This document shows, in pieces, positions 18,828-27,970 of a DNA stretch of 36,742 nt. The stretch is taken from the NCBI GenBank assembly GCA_001803315.1, contig MHBQ01000060.1:7981-44722 (forward strand), read 5' to 3'. Made by a program: the position numbers and the translations under genes. The stretch comes from Lentisphaerae bacterium RIFOXYC12_FULL_60_16 (lineage in GTDB: Bacteria > Verrucomicrobiota > Kiritimatiellia > UBA8416 > YA12-FULL-60-10). The notes below the pieces were generated by a model. That model did not search any database, had not been told where the DNA came from, and saw nothing but the letters and a program-made list of their open reading frames with translations. Numbering within the stretch: position 1 is the first letter of the stretch; the number at the start of each line of letters is the position of its first letter.

Positions 18828-19868
18828 CTACGGTTCAACGTTGATCATGGCCTTGACGACACCGTCCCGGTAGTGCTCCACGAGATCCAGCGCTTCCTGG
18901 GTTTCATCCAGGCTGAACCGGTGCGTAATCATGAAGTCCGGGCGGATCCGATGGTGCTCCACCAGTTCGAGGGTGGCCTCCACGCACTCATTCTGCCGCC
19001 GTACATTCTGGATGCAGATCTCCTTGCGGCGAAGCTTGTCGATGCTGAAGGAAATACGGTCAACGGTCGGGATCCCGATCAGCATGAGCTTGCCGCCCGG
19101 CTTGAGCATTTCAACGGCCTGGTCGAGCGCGGCTTGTTCACCACAGCACTCGAACACCACGTCCAGCAGGAGTGGCTCGGCCTTCTGCACGGCCGTGACG
19201 ACGTCGGTCTTGCCGGGATTACCGCCCCAGCAGGCGCCGGCCTTGCGTGCGGCGGCCAGGCGGGAATCGATCTTGTCCGTCACATAAATCCGCCGGGCTC
19301 CCTGCAACTTTGCCGGCAACAGCACGCTCAGGCCAATCGGGCCGCATCCGAGGATCCCCACCCGTGCCCCCTTCATCGGAAGGGACTGCTGAACCGCGTA
19401 ATACCCGATACTCAGCGGCTCCACCAGGGCGGCCAATTCCAGGGTGGTGGTGCGCTTCACCTTGAAACAGGAGGCTTCGGGCATGACAACCCGTTCACAG
19501 AAGCATCCTTCCGCCTGTCCGGGACATCCCAGGAACTTGAGCTTGCGGCAGGTATGAAACCGGCCAATCCGGCACTGGTCACAATGCCCGCAAAACATGG
19601 CCGGATCCACGGTCACCCGGTCACCCGGCCGCACCCGCGTGACAGACCGTCCGACCTTGAGAACCCTGCCGGAAAATTCATGGCCAACCCGGAACGGGTA
19701 CTTGACAATCTGGCTCCCGATCCGCCCGGTGGCATAATAATGCACATCGGACCCGCAGACCCCCACGCTTCCCACCTGGATCAGCACATCGCGTGCCGTC
19801 TGGATCACCGGTTCCGGAACCTCACGAACCGCCACCTTGCGAATACCCGTCAACATCACCGCTTTCAT
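18828..19868 (-). CDS. Zinc-dependent medium-chain dehydrogenase (L-iditol/sorbitol dehydrogenase-like)
   Basis: 346 aa; GSVGVCGSDVHYYATGRIGSQIVKYPFRVGHEFSGRVLKVG, CGHCDQCRIGRFHTCRKLKFLG, VGILGCGPIGLSVLLPAK. Confidence 0.92.
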   Translation of the reverse strand: MKAVMLTGIRKVAVREVPEPVIQTARDVLIQVGSVGVCGSDVHYYATGRIGSQIVKYPFRVGHEFSGRVLKVGRSVTRVRPGDRVTVDPAMFCGHCDQCRIGRFHTCRKLKFLGCPGQAEGCFCERVVMPEASCFKVKRTTTLELAALVEPLSIGYYAVQQSLPMKGARVGILGCGPIGLSVLLPAKLQGARRIYVTDKIDSRLAAARKAGACWGGNPGKTDVVTAVQKAEPLLLDVVFECCGEQAALDQAVEMLKPGGKLMLIGIPTVDRISFSIDKLRRKEICIQNVRRQNECVEATLELVEHHRIRPDFMITHRFSLDETQEALDLVEHYRDGVVKAMINVEP

Positions 19869-19893
19869 TCCCGCCCCCTTCTGCTTGTCTGAA

Positions 19894-21456
19894 TCAAAGA
19901 TTCCACGCGAACAGGCTGCCCCGGTTCAAACGTCCCTCGGGATCCAGCAACCGCTTAACAGCCCGCATCTGTTCAATTCCAGCCGTGCCGAACATCCGTT
20001 CCAGCAGCGCACACTTCAATTTGCCGATCCCATGCTCGGCGGACACACTGCCCCCCATCGCCACCACACGATCCGCCCACCCCAGGTACAAGGCACGGCC
20101 CCGCTGGTAATCGTCCAGGTTGCGGGGCAGGATATTCACGTGTACATGGTTGTTTCCGACATGCCCGAAAATAACGTATTCCAGGCCCGCGGAATCGAGC
20201 GATTCATGGTAAAGCCGGAAGATGTCCGCCAGCCGGGCATCGGGCACCGACAGGTCCGTCCCCAGCTTGGTCAGCTTGGGTTCCTGCTTGCGACGTTGGT
20301 CGATGCACAGGTTCACCGACTCCGGGATGGCATGCCGGAAAAACTTCAATGGCTCCATCTCGCGTTCATTGGCCGCGGTCCAGGTTGCCGATTCCGAGCC
20401 CCCGTAGGGTTCCAGCCGTTCCATCACGTTCATCAGGGCCGTTTCCAACTGGTCATCCGTTGCGCCGTGGAACTCCACGTAGACCGCCGTATGCCAGGCG
20501 GGGTCCATGTCGGGAATCGCATGGAATGCCGGGTTGTCGCGCTTCTGTGCGCGCAACAAATCCAGCGCATGCGCATCGAAGAATTCCAGGGCCACGAGCC
20601 GGTCCGGCGTTGCCCGCACCTGCTCGACAAAGCGCAACGCACCAGCCTCCCCGTCAAAAAAGGCCATGACTCCCCATTCGGCGCCGGGCACGGGCATCAA
20701 CCGTATCTCGATTTCCGTCAGGATGCCCAGCGTACCCTCAGACCCGATGAACAAATCAACCAGGTCCATGTCATCCATGGCATAATAGCCGGCGGCATTC
20801 TTCACGGCCGGCATGGTATAGGCGGGCAGCATCCCCTCCATCACCCGTCCCCCCACCGTGGTGAGGCGGAACCGGCGACCATCGGCACGAACAGCCCCGC
20901 GCCGCAGATCCAGCAAATCACCATCCGCCAAGGCCACCCGGATCCGGTCAATATGCCGGCGGGTTGGCCCATAGGCAAACGAACGGGCACCGGACGCATT
21001 GCATGCCGTCATGCCCCCGATGGTGGCGGAGGTTTCCGTGGGATCCGGCGTGAACATCCAACGGCCTGACTGGCGGAACCGCCCCAGCACGGCGGGATCC
21101 GCATCAGCCGGCCAATCGAAATCGACATCCTGCCCCGCCAGGAACTGGCGGATTTCCGACAACAATACGCCGGGCTGGAGCACCAGGTTGAAGCCGGAAT
21201 CGGTCTGCCGGACGGCGCGGAAACGGTTGAAACGGCCGAGATTGAGGATGCAGCCACCCTCCGGAACCGCGCCGGCAGAGATACCGGTGCGCCCACCCTG
21301 GATGGTGACACCGGCATGGTCCTTCGCCGCCACGCGCAACAGCGCAATCATATCCGCTTCGGTCTGTGGAAAAGCAATTCCATCCGCCGAGCCGCTTCGT
21401 CTGGACTCATCCCGCAGATAATCCGGATAGTCCCTGGCCACCTGTGTTTTGAACAT
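19894..21456 (-). CDS. FAD-linked oxidase, GlcD / D-lactate dehydrogenase type
   Basis: Starts MFKTQVARDYPDYLRDESRR; FAD-PCMH region GVTIQGGRTGISAGAVPEGG, ATIGGMTACNASGARSFAYGPTRRHI, FIGSEGTLGILTEIEIRLMP, C-terminal SVSAEHGIGKLKCALLERMFG. Confidence 0.92.
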   Translation of the reverse strand: MFKTQVARDYPDYLRDESRRSGSADGIAFPQTEADMIALLRVAAKDHAGVTIQGGRTGISAGAVPEGGCILNLGRFNRFRAVRQTDSGFNLVLQPGVLLSEIRQFLAGQDVDFDWPADADPAVLGRFRQSGRWMFTPDPTETSATIGGMTACNASGARSFAYGPTRRHIDRIRVALADGDLLDLRRGAVRADGRRFRLTTVGGRVMEGMLPAYTMPAVKNAAGYYAMDDMDLVDLFIGSEGTLGILTEIEIRLMPVPGAEWGVMAFFDGEAGALRFVEQVRATPDRLVALEFFDAHALDLLRAQKRDNPAFHAIPDMDPAWHTAVYVEFHGATDDQLETALMNVMERLEPYGGSESATWTAANEREMEPLKFFRHAIPESVNLCIDQRRKQEPKLTKLGTDLSVPDARLADIFRLYHESLDSAGLEYVIFGHVGNNHVHVNILPRNLDDYQRGRALYLGWADRVVAMGGSVSAEHGIGKLKCALLERMFGTAGIEQMRAVKRLLDPEGRLNRGSLFAWNL

Positions 21457-21600
21457 GCCGTCTCGTTGATTGGGGTCCGCAAAAACCGCGTTACCATGCC
21501 ATATCACCCCCCGATCGGCAAACCATTTCAGAATCTACTCCACGGTTTCGGTGGTGTTGTTTCACTTGAAGGGGATCGTAAATTTTGGCATATTGGACAC

Positions 21601-21816
21601 ATGCGTGACGCTGACAAATACATGAACAATGCCGCGACTACGGCACAGCTGATCAATGCGGGTATTGAGCTGATGCGTCAGAACATCAAACGGCGTCATC
21701 CAACCTCAACCGAGGCGCAGATCGAAGCCATGTTATCCGCCTGGCTGTGTCGGGCAGACGATCCCTTCCCGGGCGATACCGCCGGTGCTGTCCGTGTCCG
21801 GGAGCAGACGCCATGA
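21601..21816 (+). CDS. Small protein (71 aa), partner of the downstream nucleotidyltransferase (antitoxin-like candidate)
   Basis: MRDADKYMNNAATTAQLINAGIELMRQNIKRRHPTSTEAQIEAMLSAWLCRADDPFPGDTAGAVRVREQTP*; 4 bp ATGA overlap with the next gene indicates translational coupling. Confidence 0.7.
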   Translation: MRDADKYMNNAATTAQLINAGIELMRQNIKRRHPTSTEAQIEAMLSAWLCRADDPFPGDTAGAVRVREQTP

Positions 21817-22421
21817 ATCAGGTGGAAGATCTTTTGCTGCAAATCGCCGTGATTCTCAAGGGGCAGGATCAGGTTTGGGCTCTCGTCGGCGGACTGGCCG
21901 TCTCTGTACGGACAGAGCCACGTTTCACGCGCGACGTGGATCTTGCCGTGGCCATGACCGACGACCCATCAGCTGAAGCGCTCGTCCATAGTCTTCGTGC
22001 CTCGGGATTCCGTGCCATGGCAACCGTTGAACAGGAGGCGACACATCGTCTGGCCACCGTACGTATGGCACCCTTCGGTGAAAAACCCCAGGGCATGATG
22101 CTGGATCTTCTATTCGCCTCCTCGGGAATCGAAGCGGAGATTTGCGCAGAGGCCGAACCACTTCATGTGTTTCAACAGATTGTTGTGCCGGTAGCCCGGG
22201 TACACCATCTGATAGTTCTTAAATTGTTGGCTCGCGATGATCGGACACGTCCACAAGATGCAGCCGACCTGCGTCAGTTGATTGCAGTTGCAAGCCAATC
22301 CGATTTCACCGCAGCATGCGTTGCCGCCCGTACGATTGAGAAACGGGGATATAACCGTTCCCGAAACCTTGTTGAAGCGGTCAAAAATGCCTGGGATGAA
22401 TTCCGGAATCTCCCGAAGTAA
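21813..22421 (+). CDS. Nucleotidyltransferase-fold protein (AbiEii/MNT-like)
   Basis: 202 aa; WALVGGLAVSVRTEPRFTRDVDLAVAMTDD matches the NTase GG..T.D.D signature; later LLARDDRTRPQDAADLRQL. Confidence 0.75.
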   Translation: MNQVEDLLLQIAVILKGQDQVWALVGGLAVSVRTEPRFTRDVDLAVAMTDDPSAEALVHSLRASGFRAMATVEQEATHRLATVRMAPFGEKPQGMMLDLLFASSGIEAEICAEAEPLHVFQQIVVPVARVHHLIVLKLLARDDRTRPQDAADLRQLIAVASQSDFTAACVAARTIEKRGYNRSRNLVEAVKNAWDEFRNLPK

Positions 22422-22628
22422 CCATCTCCCACATTCTTGCTTGTTTAATGGCCTGCCGGGAACCGAGATCCTGAAAGTCTGCGATTGATACGGGGCTCCA
22501 TTCCGAGCCTTTATAATCGCAACAAGCTTATCTGCAATTGGATGCGACCTGTTCAGCAACCATATTTCAACCATCAAATACAAAACAACTGGTCTTGTTT
22601 GTCTGCCAGGACGAGCCATCCCATTCGA

Positions 22629-24251
22629 CTACTTCACCATGAACACGGCCCCCTGGAATACGGGCAGGTTGTGACCGATCGCGAACCACGCCAACGCGGT
22701 CACGTTGCTGGCCGCAATCCGCTTGTTCACGGTGTCCAACCCCTGGAGGGTAACAGATTCCCACCGGTCCCAGGTCCCGCCGGTGTGCGCATAGACCTGC
22801 AGGACGTTCTCGATGCCTAGCGCCGCTGCCTGAACATGGTCATAGCGGAATGAGACCCGTGCAGACGCGAAAGTGAAACCGTCGGCCTCCAGATGCCAGA
22901 TTCCCACCGGAGCGGCTCCGGGCCGGTAGGGTGGCACCGATGGATGATCGGACGCATACAGTGACGCCTGCAGGCTCCCGGATCCCCCGTATCCCGTCAG
23001 GACGATCTTCATGGCATTGACAAGATCGACGTCGCTCCCGCTCTCCCCCCAAAGCATCGTGGTCGCCGACGGTATCCGCTTCAGTACCAGCCGGCCCTTG
23101 TTCCGGGCGAACCAGCCGTTTGTCTGGGTCGTGCCGTTGGCGATCGAGTTGGCCAGCGAACTGTAGTTCGTGATGACGAGGTCACGTGCGGCGCCCCGCC
23201 CGTCCGCCACCGTGAGCCCGTTCATCGTGAATGCCCCGCCCAGGGCGTTGGTGCCCCATCCGCGGTAGAATCCGCGTACCCCGCTTTCGGTGCACACCGT
23301 CATACTCCCGGCTCCGGTCAGTATTCCGCCAAGCTGAAGATAGTCCCCCCAGGCAGGGCCGCTCCCGCGCACGCCGATGGTGAGCCCTCCCTGCAGATCA
23401 ACCATCGACCCGTCGACCTGTTCCAGGGAACCTGTCCCGTACCAGGCCACCGTGAGGGCTCCAGCCTTCAGCACGGCCCGGTTAGTCAACACCATCAGGC
23501 CCCTGGACTTGGCGACATCGGCAATGCGGATGTTGCCGGCCACGCGGTTCGTTCCGCCCCGTTGCCAGTAAAGGGAAGGTGCGCCGTTCGCGGCGTTGCC
23601 GACCCGGAATGCGGGATCTACCGCGGGCACATTCGATGTCCCCATGAATGCGCGGTCGAGCAGGTAGGTGCCGGCGTCCGCGCTCCCGATGGTTACCGCC
23701 GAGGTAACGATGACCGACGTGTTCTCCCCTTGGTCAACCAAGCCCCGGCTCCCGGCGTTCTGGCAGAGCAGGAGGTTCTTCGTAATCAACCGTGCGCCAT
23801 TTCGGAGAATGTACCGCCCGGACGACGATGCATGATTGCCGATGTAGGCGGTGACAACCACGGTGCAGGTGCCTCCGTCCTGATCGAGCGTGCCATGCCC
23901 CGTGTTGTTGCCCTGGTAGAGGCACTCGGCCATGGCCAGATGGCCGGTCGTGACGTGGACGCGCCCGGTGGTGCCTCCCCCGTCTCCGATGGTGAGGCGT
24001 CGGCAGATGCCGGTCACCCGGTTCACGGTCGCTGTTGTGACCTGGAGCGTGGCGCTCCCGACATAGGCATCATCCGTACTCGTGGGAACCGTATTGCCGG
24101 ACCAGTTGGTGGCGTTCAGCCAACTGCGGTTCGTTCCCGCACCACCGTCCCAATAACGTTGGGCCAGGCCGACGGTCGGTACCAGCACTGGAATCAGCGC
24201 TAAAACCACCAAGGGCCATCTGTGGTATCGTGCAACCATCGTAGTTACCAT
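22629..24251 (-). CDS. Secreted beta-rich, autotransporter-passenger-like protein
   Basis: From MVTTMVARYHRWPLVVLALIPVLVPTVGLAQ (signal peptide), then RYWDGGAGTNRSWLNATNWSGNTVPTSTDDAYVGSATLQV and a long Gly/Thr/Asn-rich region. The 360 nt upstream in the track ORF are likely not translated. Confidence 0.7.
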   Translation of the reverse strand: MVTTMVARYHRWPLVVLALIPVLVPTVGLAQRYWDGGAGTNRSWLNATNWSGNTVPTSTDDAYVGSATLQVTTATVNRVTGICRRLTIGDGGGTTGRVHVTTGHLAMAECLYQGNNTGHGTLDQDGGTCTVVVTAYIGNHASSSGRYILRNGARLITKNLLLCQNAGSRGLVDQGENTSVIVTSAVTIGSADAGTYLLDRAFMGTSNVPAVDPAFRVGNAANGAPSLYWQRGGTNRVAGNIRIADVAKSRGLMVLTNRAVLKAGALTVAWYGTGSLEQVDGSMVDLQGGLTIGVRGSGPAWGDYLQLGGILTGAGSMTVCTESGVRGFYRGWGTNALGGAFTMNGLTVADGRGAARDLVITNYSSLANSIANGTTQTNGWFARNKGRLVLKRIPSATTMLWGESGSDVDLVNAMKIVLTGYGGSGSLQASLYASDHPSVPPYRPGAAPVGIWHLEADGFTFASARVSFRYDHVQAAALGIENVLQVYAHTGGTWDRWESVTLQGLDTVNKRIAASNVTALAWFAIGHNLPVFQGAVFMVK

Positions 24252-26638
24252 TCCGAGCTTGCCGGCGACACGGGCGGAAAACGGACGACCGGCCAGCGGG
24301 TGCGCCGGGCGCGGTTGGCGCGGACCACGGCCGGGGCGTCCGCCTCGACCGCCACACCGAACCGGCCGTCTTCCGAATAGTTCCGTTCGACCACGATCCC
24401 CGCGTCGTGAAGCTTCCAAACCTGGTCGCCCTTGACAAACCGGGTCCGGTACACAATCCCGCTCTGGTTCCGGCAGGCATTGTCGCGGATGATCATCCCG
24501 AGGAAATCGAACCCCACCGGTGGGTGCACGTTCATGTCCCGGCTGCAGGGGTTCCCGATGCCCCCGCCAAAATGATTCGCCGCTTGTTCCGGGGTTTCCG
24601 GGTTCATCCATGCGGTTTCGCTGCGGTTGTGCAGGATCTGCGTGAAGGCGGCGCCGCCCCAGACCTTTTGTGCCGCGGCGCTGCGGATGGACCAGACCGT
24701 GATATGGCCGTTATCGCGGCACAGGTTGCCATCCACCACCACGTCCTGGGTATCGCCCCAGAGCAGGATGTTGGCGCCGGTGTGCTCGACGATGTTATCC
24801 ACCACGGTCATGCCCCGGAAAGGGGGTGGTGCGGAGAAGGCGATCACGCTGTCCGATCCCGGCGGGTAACGGAACGGCCGGTCGATTTCCACCTCGTTGC
24901 CCTCGCGGGCCACCACGGTCCGGAGCTGCCCGATACCGGCGCCGTCCAGTACCTGGAGGACACTGCCGACCAGTTCTTCGCGCCGGACTTCGCCGTCCGG
25001 ATCAAGGATGCGGTAGCGGGTGGGTGCCATACACGCGACTTTGGGCTTGGCCCACTTGGCCGGCCAGAGATGGAACGCGAGTCCTTCGCAATCGTTGTTG
25101 ACCTGCATCGGGCCGATGTGGTTGCGGGCCGCCAGGCAGAATTCGGCCCCGTAGTTGAAATAGCAGAAATCCCGCGCGCGTTCGGAATGAGCCTCGATGC
25201 GGTTTTCCTCGATCAGCACCCGGTTCGAGTAACTGCCGATCACCGGGTGCGGTTTGGCGTCCGGGTTGGTGGCCCAGTCCAGTGGCCAGCTCATGTGGCC
25301 CATGACATAGATGCCATGACCGGCACAGCCGATCTTGATCCGGTTCCGGGCAACCCGGAAATGTGAACAGCCGGTCAGGATGATTCCGGACCCGGCGCCC
25401 CAGATTTCATTGTCCTCGATACATCCGCCGTCCCCGCGGATCCGGATGGCCACGAACCCGTCCTGACTCTGTCCGTCAGCGTTGGCGGTCCAGTCCATCA
25501 GCCATTTGCGCCAGACCGGATCGGCGTCCTTGCGGCGCGGCAGGTTGCTGAGCGGGTCCTGCTCGATCCGGCAGCGGCGTATGGTGATGTTGCGGGCGCG
25601 GGTATCGCACCAGGAAAAAGGAGCCTTGAAGGCGGCTTCAAACGTTGCCGGACGGAACACCGGAGCGGCCACGGCGATCACGGAATAGACCGTGAAGAGG
25701 CGGAGATCCTCGATGATGAAATCATGGTCACCGGTGATCATGACCCAGGGTTGGAGGGGACCCTGTTGGCCCGGGCCGGCCAGGCAGGTTCGGTCGGCGC
25801 CCTGGCCGCGCAGGATGCAACGGGGAGGCATTTCGATGGTCCGGGTAACCTGGTAGGTGCCGGGCCCGAATTCGAGGATGCCGCCGCCCTGGGCCTTTGC
25901 GTCGGACAGGGCCAGGGCGATGGCCTCGTCCGCATTGCCTCCGGTTTTGGAACGATAGGCGTCCACGCGGAAAACCTTGCGGGGCCAGGATTCCGGTTTG
26001 GTGACGGTCATCGGGAATGGTTCCGACCAGCCGGCAACGCCGCCGCGCCCGTTATGGACGAAGCACTCGTATTCACCGGGCGCCAGCTTCGCAGGGCAGC
26101 GGGCATGGATTTCGTAGGCACTGGAGCGTTCCACGGGGATCCGGATGGCGGTGTTTCCGCCGACGCGGCGGACAACCAGGGTGGTTTGACGGGGACGCAG
26201 GCCCGCGTAACTCACGGGATTGGCCGGATCGGTGGTCCGGTAACGCGATACATCCGCCAGGCAGCGCCCGACCAGTCGGAGGGGTTCACCGGTGACCGCC
26301 GTCTGCGGCCAACACCAGTCCAGGCGCGGCCGGTTGGCCACCCAGGTGTTTTCCGGTGGATCGGAAGGGTCGAGGGTCAATTCGTACAGCCCGTAAGGGG
26401 TGGCCGGCACATTCACGGTGACGGTTTCTCCCGTGGTTTGCAGGACCCGCCAGGATTTCCAGGGAGCCGTCGTCTTCGATGGCGCCGGAGTCCCTGTGGC
26501 AGGGAGGCGGGCAGGGCCATCCGCCAATCGGCGGGCATAGAGTACGCGTTTGGAAATTCCTCCGCCAACCGTTAATACCGCCGCGGCGTTGGGGATGACC
26601 GGTTCCATGACCTGGGTGATAATTGAATCAGCTTTCAT
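24245..26638 (-). CDS. Right-handed parallel beta-helix protein (pectate-lyase-like fold)
   Basis: 797 aa; VFRVDAYRSKTGGNADEAIALALSDAKAQGGGILEFGPGTYQVTRTIEMPPRCILRGQG, followed by repeated rungs (NITIRRCRIE, CIEDNEIWGAGSGIILTGCSHFRVARNRIKI, VLIEENRIEAHSE). Confidence 0.82.
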   Translation of the reverse strand: MKADSIITQVMEPVIPNAAAVLTVGGGISKRVLYARRLADGPARLPATGTPAPSKTTAPWKSWRVLQTTGETVTVNVPATPYGLYELTLDPSDPPENTWVANRPRLDWCWPQTAVTGEPLRLVGRCLADVSRYRTTDPANPVSYAGLRPRQTTLVVRRVGGNTAIRIPVERSSAYEIHARCPAKLAPGEYECFVHNGRGGVAGWSEPFPMTVTKPESWPRKVFRVDAYRSKTGGNADEAIALALSDAKAQGGGILEFGPGTYQVTRTIEMPPRCILRGQGADRTCLAGPGQQGPLQPWVMITGDHDFIIEDLRLFTVYSVIAVAAPVFRPATFEAAFKAPFSWCDTRARNITIRRCRIEQDPLSNLPRRKDADPVWRKWLMDWTANADGQSQDGFVAIRIRGDGGCIEDNEIWGAGSGIILTGCSHFRVARNRIKIGCAGHGIYVMGHMSWPLDWATNPDAKPHPVIGSYSNRVLIEENRIEAHSERARDFCYFNYGAEFCLAARNHIGPMQVNNDCEGLAFHLWPAKWAKPKVACMAPTRYRILDPDGEVRREELVGSVLQVLDGAGIGQLRTVVAREGNEVEIDRPFRYPPGSDSVIAFSAPPPFRGMTVVDNIVEHTGANILLWGDTQDVVVDGNLCRDNGHITVWSIRSAAAQKVWGGAAFTQILHNRSETAWMNPETPEQAANHFGGGIGNPCSRDMNVHPPVGFDFLGMIIRDNACRNQSGIVYRTRFVKGDQVWKLHDAGIVVERNYSEDGRFGVAVEADAPAVVRANRARRTRWPVVRFPPVSPASSEW

Positions 26639-26850
26639 CTGACGGTCCTCTCATTCATTCGACTCGCAATACCCGCTCGGGATCGTGTCCTGTCTCTTGG
26701 ACGGGAACCACGGAGCGATCACCCTCCATCCGGCATATCTTCCGACGCATCTACTATCGCAGCTTGAGCAGTCAGCCAGCAAGCGAACCGTTGTGACGGA
26801 GATTGCACGGAAGTGACACTGAATTCGGCTATACATGGTATGAAACTCAC

Positions 26851-26917
26851 ATACAATCAAGATTTTTGTACAAAAGAGACATAGTATGGTATTGTACAAA
26901 ATTCAACATGATTGTAT
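26851..26917. promoter_or_regulatory. Putative operator/promoter region with nested palindromes in a divergent intergenic region
   Basis: ATACAATCA (26851-26859) and TGATTGTAT (26909-26917) form an inverted repeat enclosing TTTTGTACAAAA (26864-26875) and TTGTACAA (26892-26899). Confidence 0.55.
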
Positions 26918-26940
26918 TTTTATGACATGGATATGGGCCT

Positions 26941-27789
26941 ATGAGTGCTTGGACCGACGAGATCAATCCCGAGATTCACTTCATCTGGCACGGGGACAGT
27001 CCGGCCGGCTGGGTGGAACCCGCCCGGCGGCTTTTTGACAACGAACTGATGATGGTCACCCGGGGAACCTGTGTCATCACCATCTGCAACCAGCCGTTTC
27101 GGTGTGGCCCCGGCGACTACGTCATCGTCCCGCCGGACACGCTTCATGCAACGCACGCTGATTCCCGGCAGGGGGTGTACCGTTACTGTATCCATTTCAA
27201 CTGGAACTATACCGGCAAGCCACGCCCCGCCACACATTGTGTTATCCATCCGGCGCTGATCCCGGTCCACCTGGTTCACCGCTCGCCTGCCTTTGTCCCC
27301 CGCGACATCCTGCACGGTAAGGCCCCGCTTGCTCCATCACTGGACCTGCTCGGCCAGCTTGCCATCGTGCCGACGTCCACAAACAGCATGCGTCGAGTTA
27401 CCGGGCGTGCGCTCTTCCTCCAACTGCTCCTGCTGATTCTGGCGTTGCCGTCCGCCCGAAAGCCAGACCGGGAACAGCGATCCGTTACGCTGGCGCTGCA
27501 GGTGCGAGAACTTCTGAGCCAGCCGGTCAACGCGCAGCAGTCCGTGCGGGAACTCTTGGAAACACTCGGCCATTCCTATGGCCACCTGTGCAGGTTGTTC
27601 AGGCAGTACCATGGCGTAACGCCCGTTGCGTATCTCAATGCCATGCGGGTTGAACGGGCCAAGATCCTGCTTCGCAACTCACAATACTCCGCACGGGATA
27701 TCGCCACCATGGCCGGGTTCAGCAGTCCCCAGTACTTTTCAAGGGTCTTCCGACGCCTGACCGGTATGACGCCGGGAAATTTCGCCTGA
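26941..27789 (+). CDS. AraC-family transcriptional regulator with N-terminal cupin
   Basis: CGPGDYVIVPPDTLHATHADS (cupin), C-terminal HTH ARDIATMAGFSSPQYFSRVFRRLTGMTPGNFA. Confidence 0.93.
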   Translation: MSAWTDEINPEIHFIWHGDSPAGWVEPARRLFDNELMMVTRGTCVITICNQPFRCGPGDYVIVPPDTLHATHADSRQGVYRYCIHFNWNYTGKPRPATHCVIHPALIPVHLVHRSPAFVPRDILHGKAPLAPSLDLLGQLAIVPTSTNSMRRVTGRALFLQLLLLILALPSARKPDREQRSVTLALQVRELLSQPVNAQQSVRELLETLGHSYGHLCRLFRQYHGVTPVAYLNAMRVERAKILLRNSQYSARDIATMAGFSSPQYFSRVFRRLTGMTPGNFA

Positions 27790-27970
27790 TGGAGCACGAC
27801 GGCGTACAGGTTCCACTCGACAGACCGCCGGGGATCAGGGAGCGCCGCCAGCCCGTATTCTTGGGCTCGATCCATCGTCGGTCCCAACTATTGGACTTGG
27901 TGGAAGAATGCACGTCCACGGTCGTTTACAGCATCTGTGCCCGACATGCCTGGCCCCGGAGTTGATGCGA

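Noticed and set aside
15055-19892. Long plus-strand ORFs antisense to rhaA, the dehydrogenases and the PHP gene (506, 338, 412 and 363 aa)
   Set aside because: All are opposite to well-supported genes and show no family motifs.
22110-22619. 169 aa minus ORF overlapping the 3' end of the nucleotidyltransferase
   Set aside because: Antisense to a supported CDS; no domain recognised; probably a chance open frame.
24407-26575. Plus-strand ORFs of 319 and 283 aa across the beta-helix gene
   Set aside because: Antisense shadow frames; the beta-helix rungs on the minus strand are convincing.
27576-27919. Minus ORFs downstream of the first AraC gene (YGLAALPDPRRSVEWNLYAVVLHQAKFPG)
   Set aside because: Looked briefly like a gene fragment, but it starts with a non-ATG codon just after a stop and matches no family I recognise.
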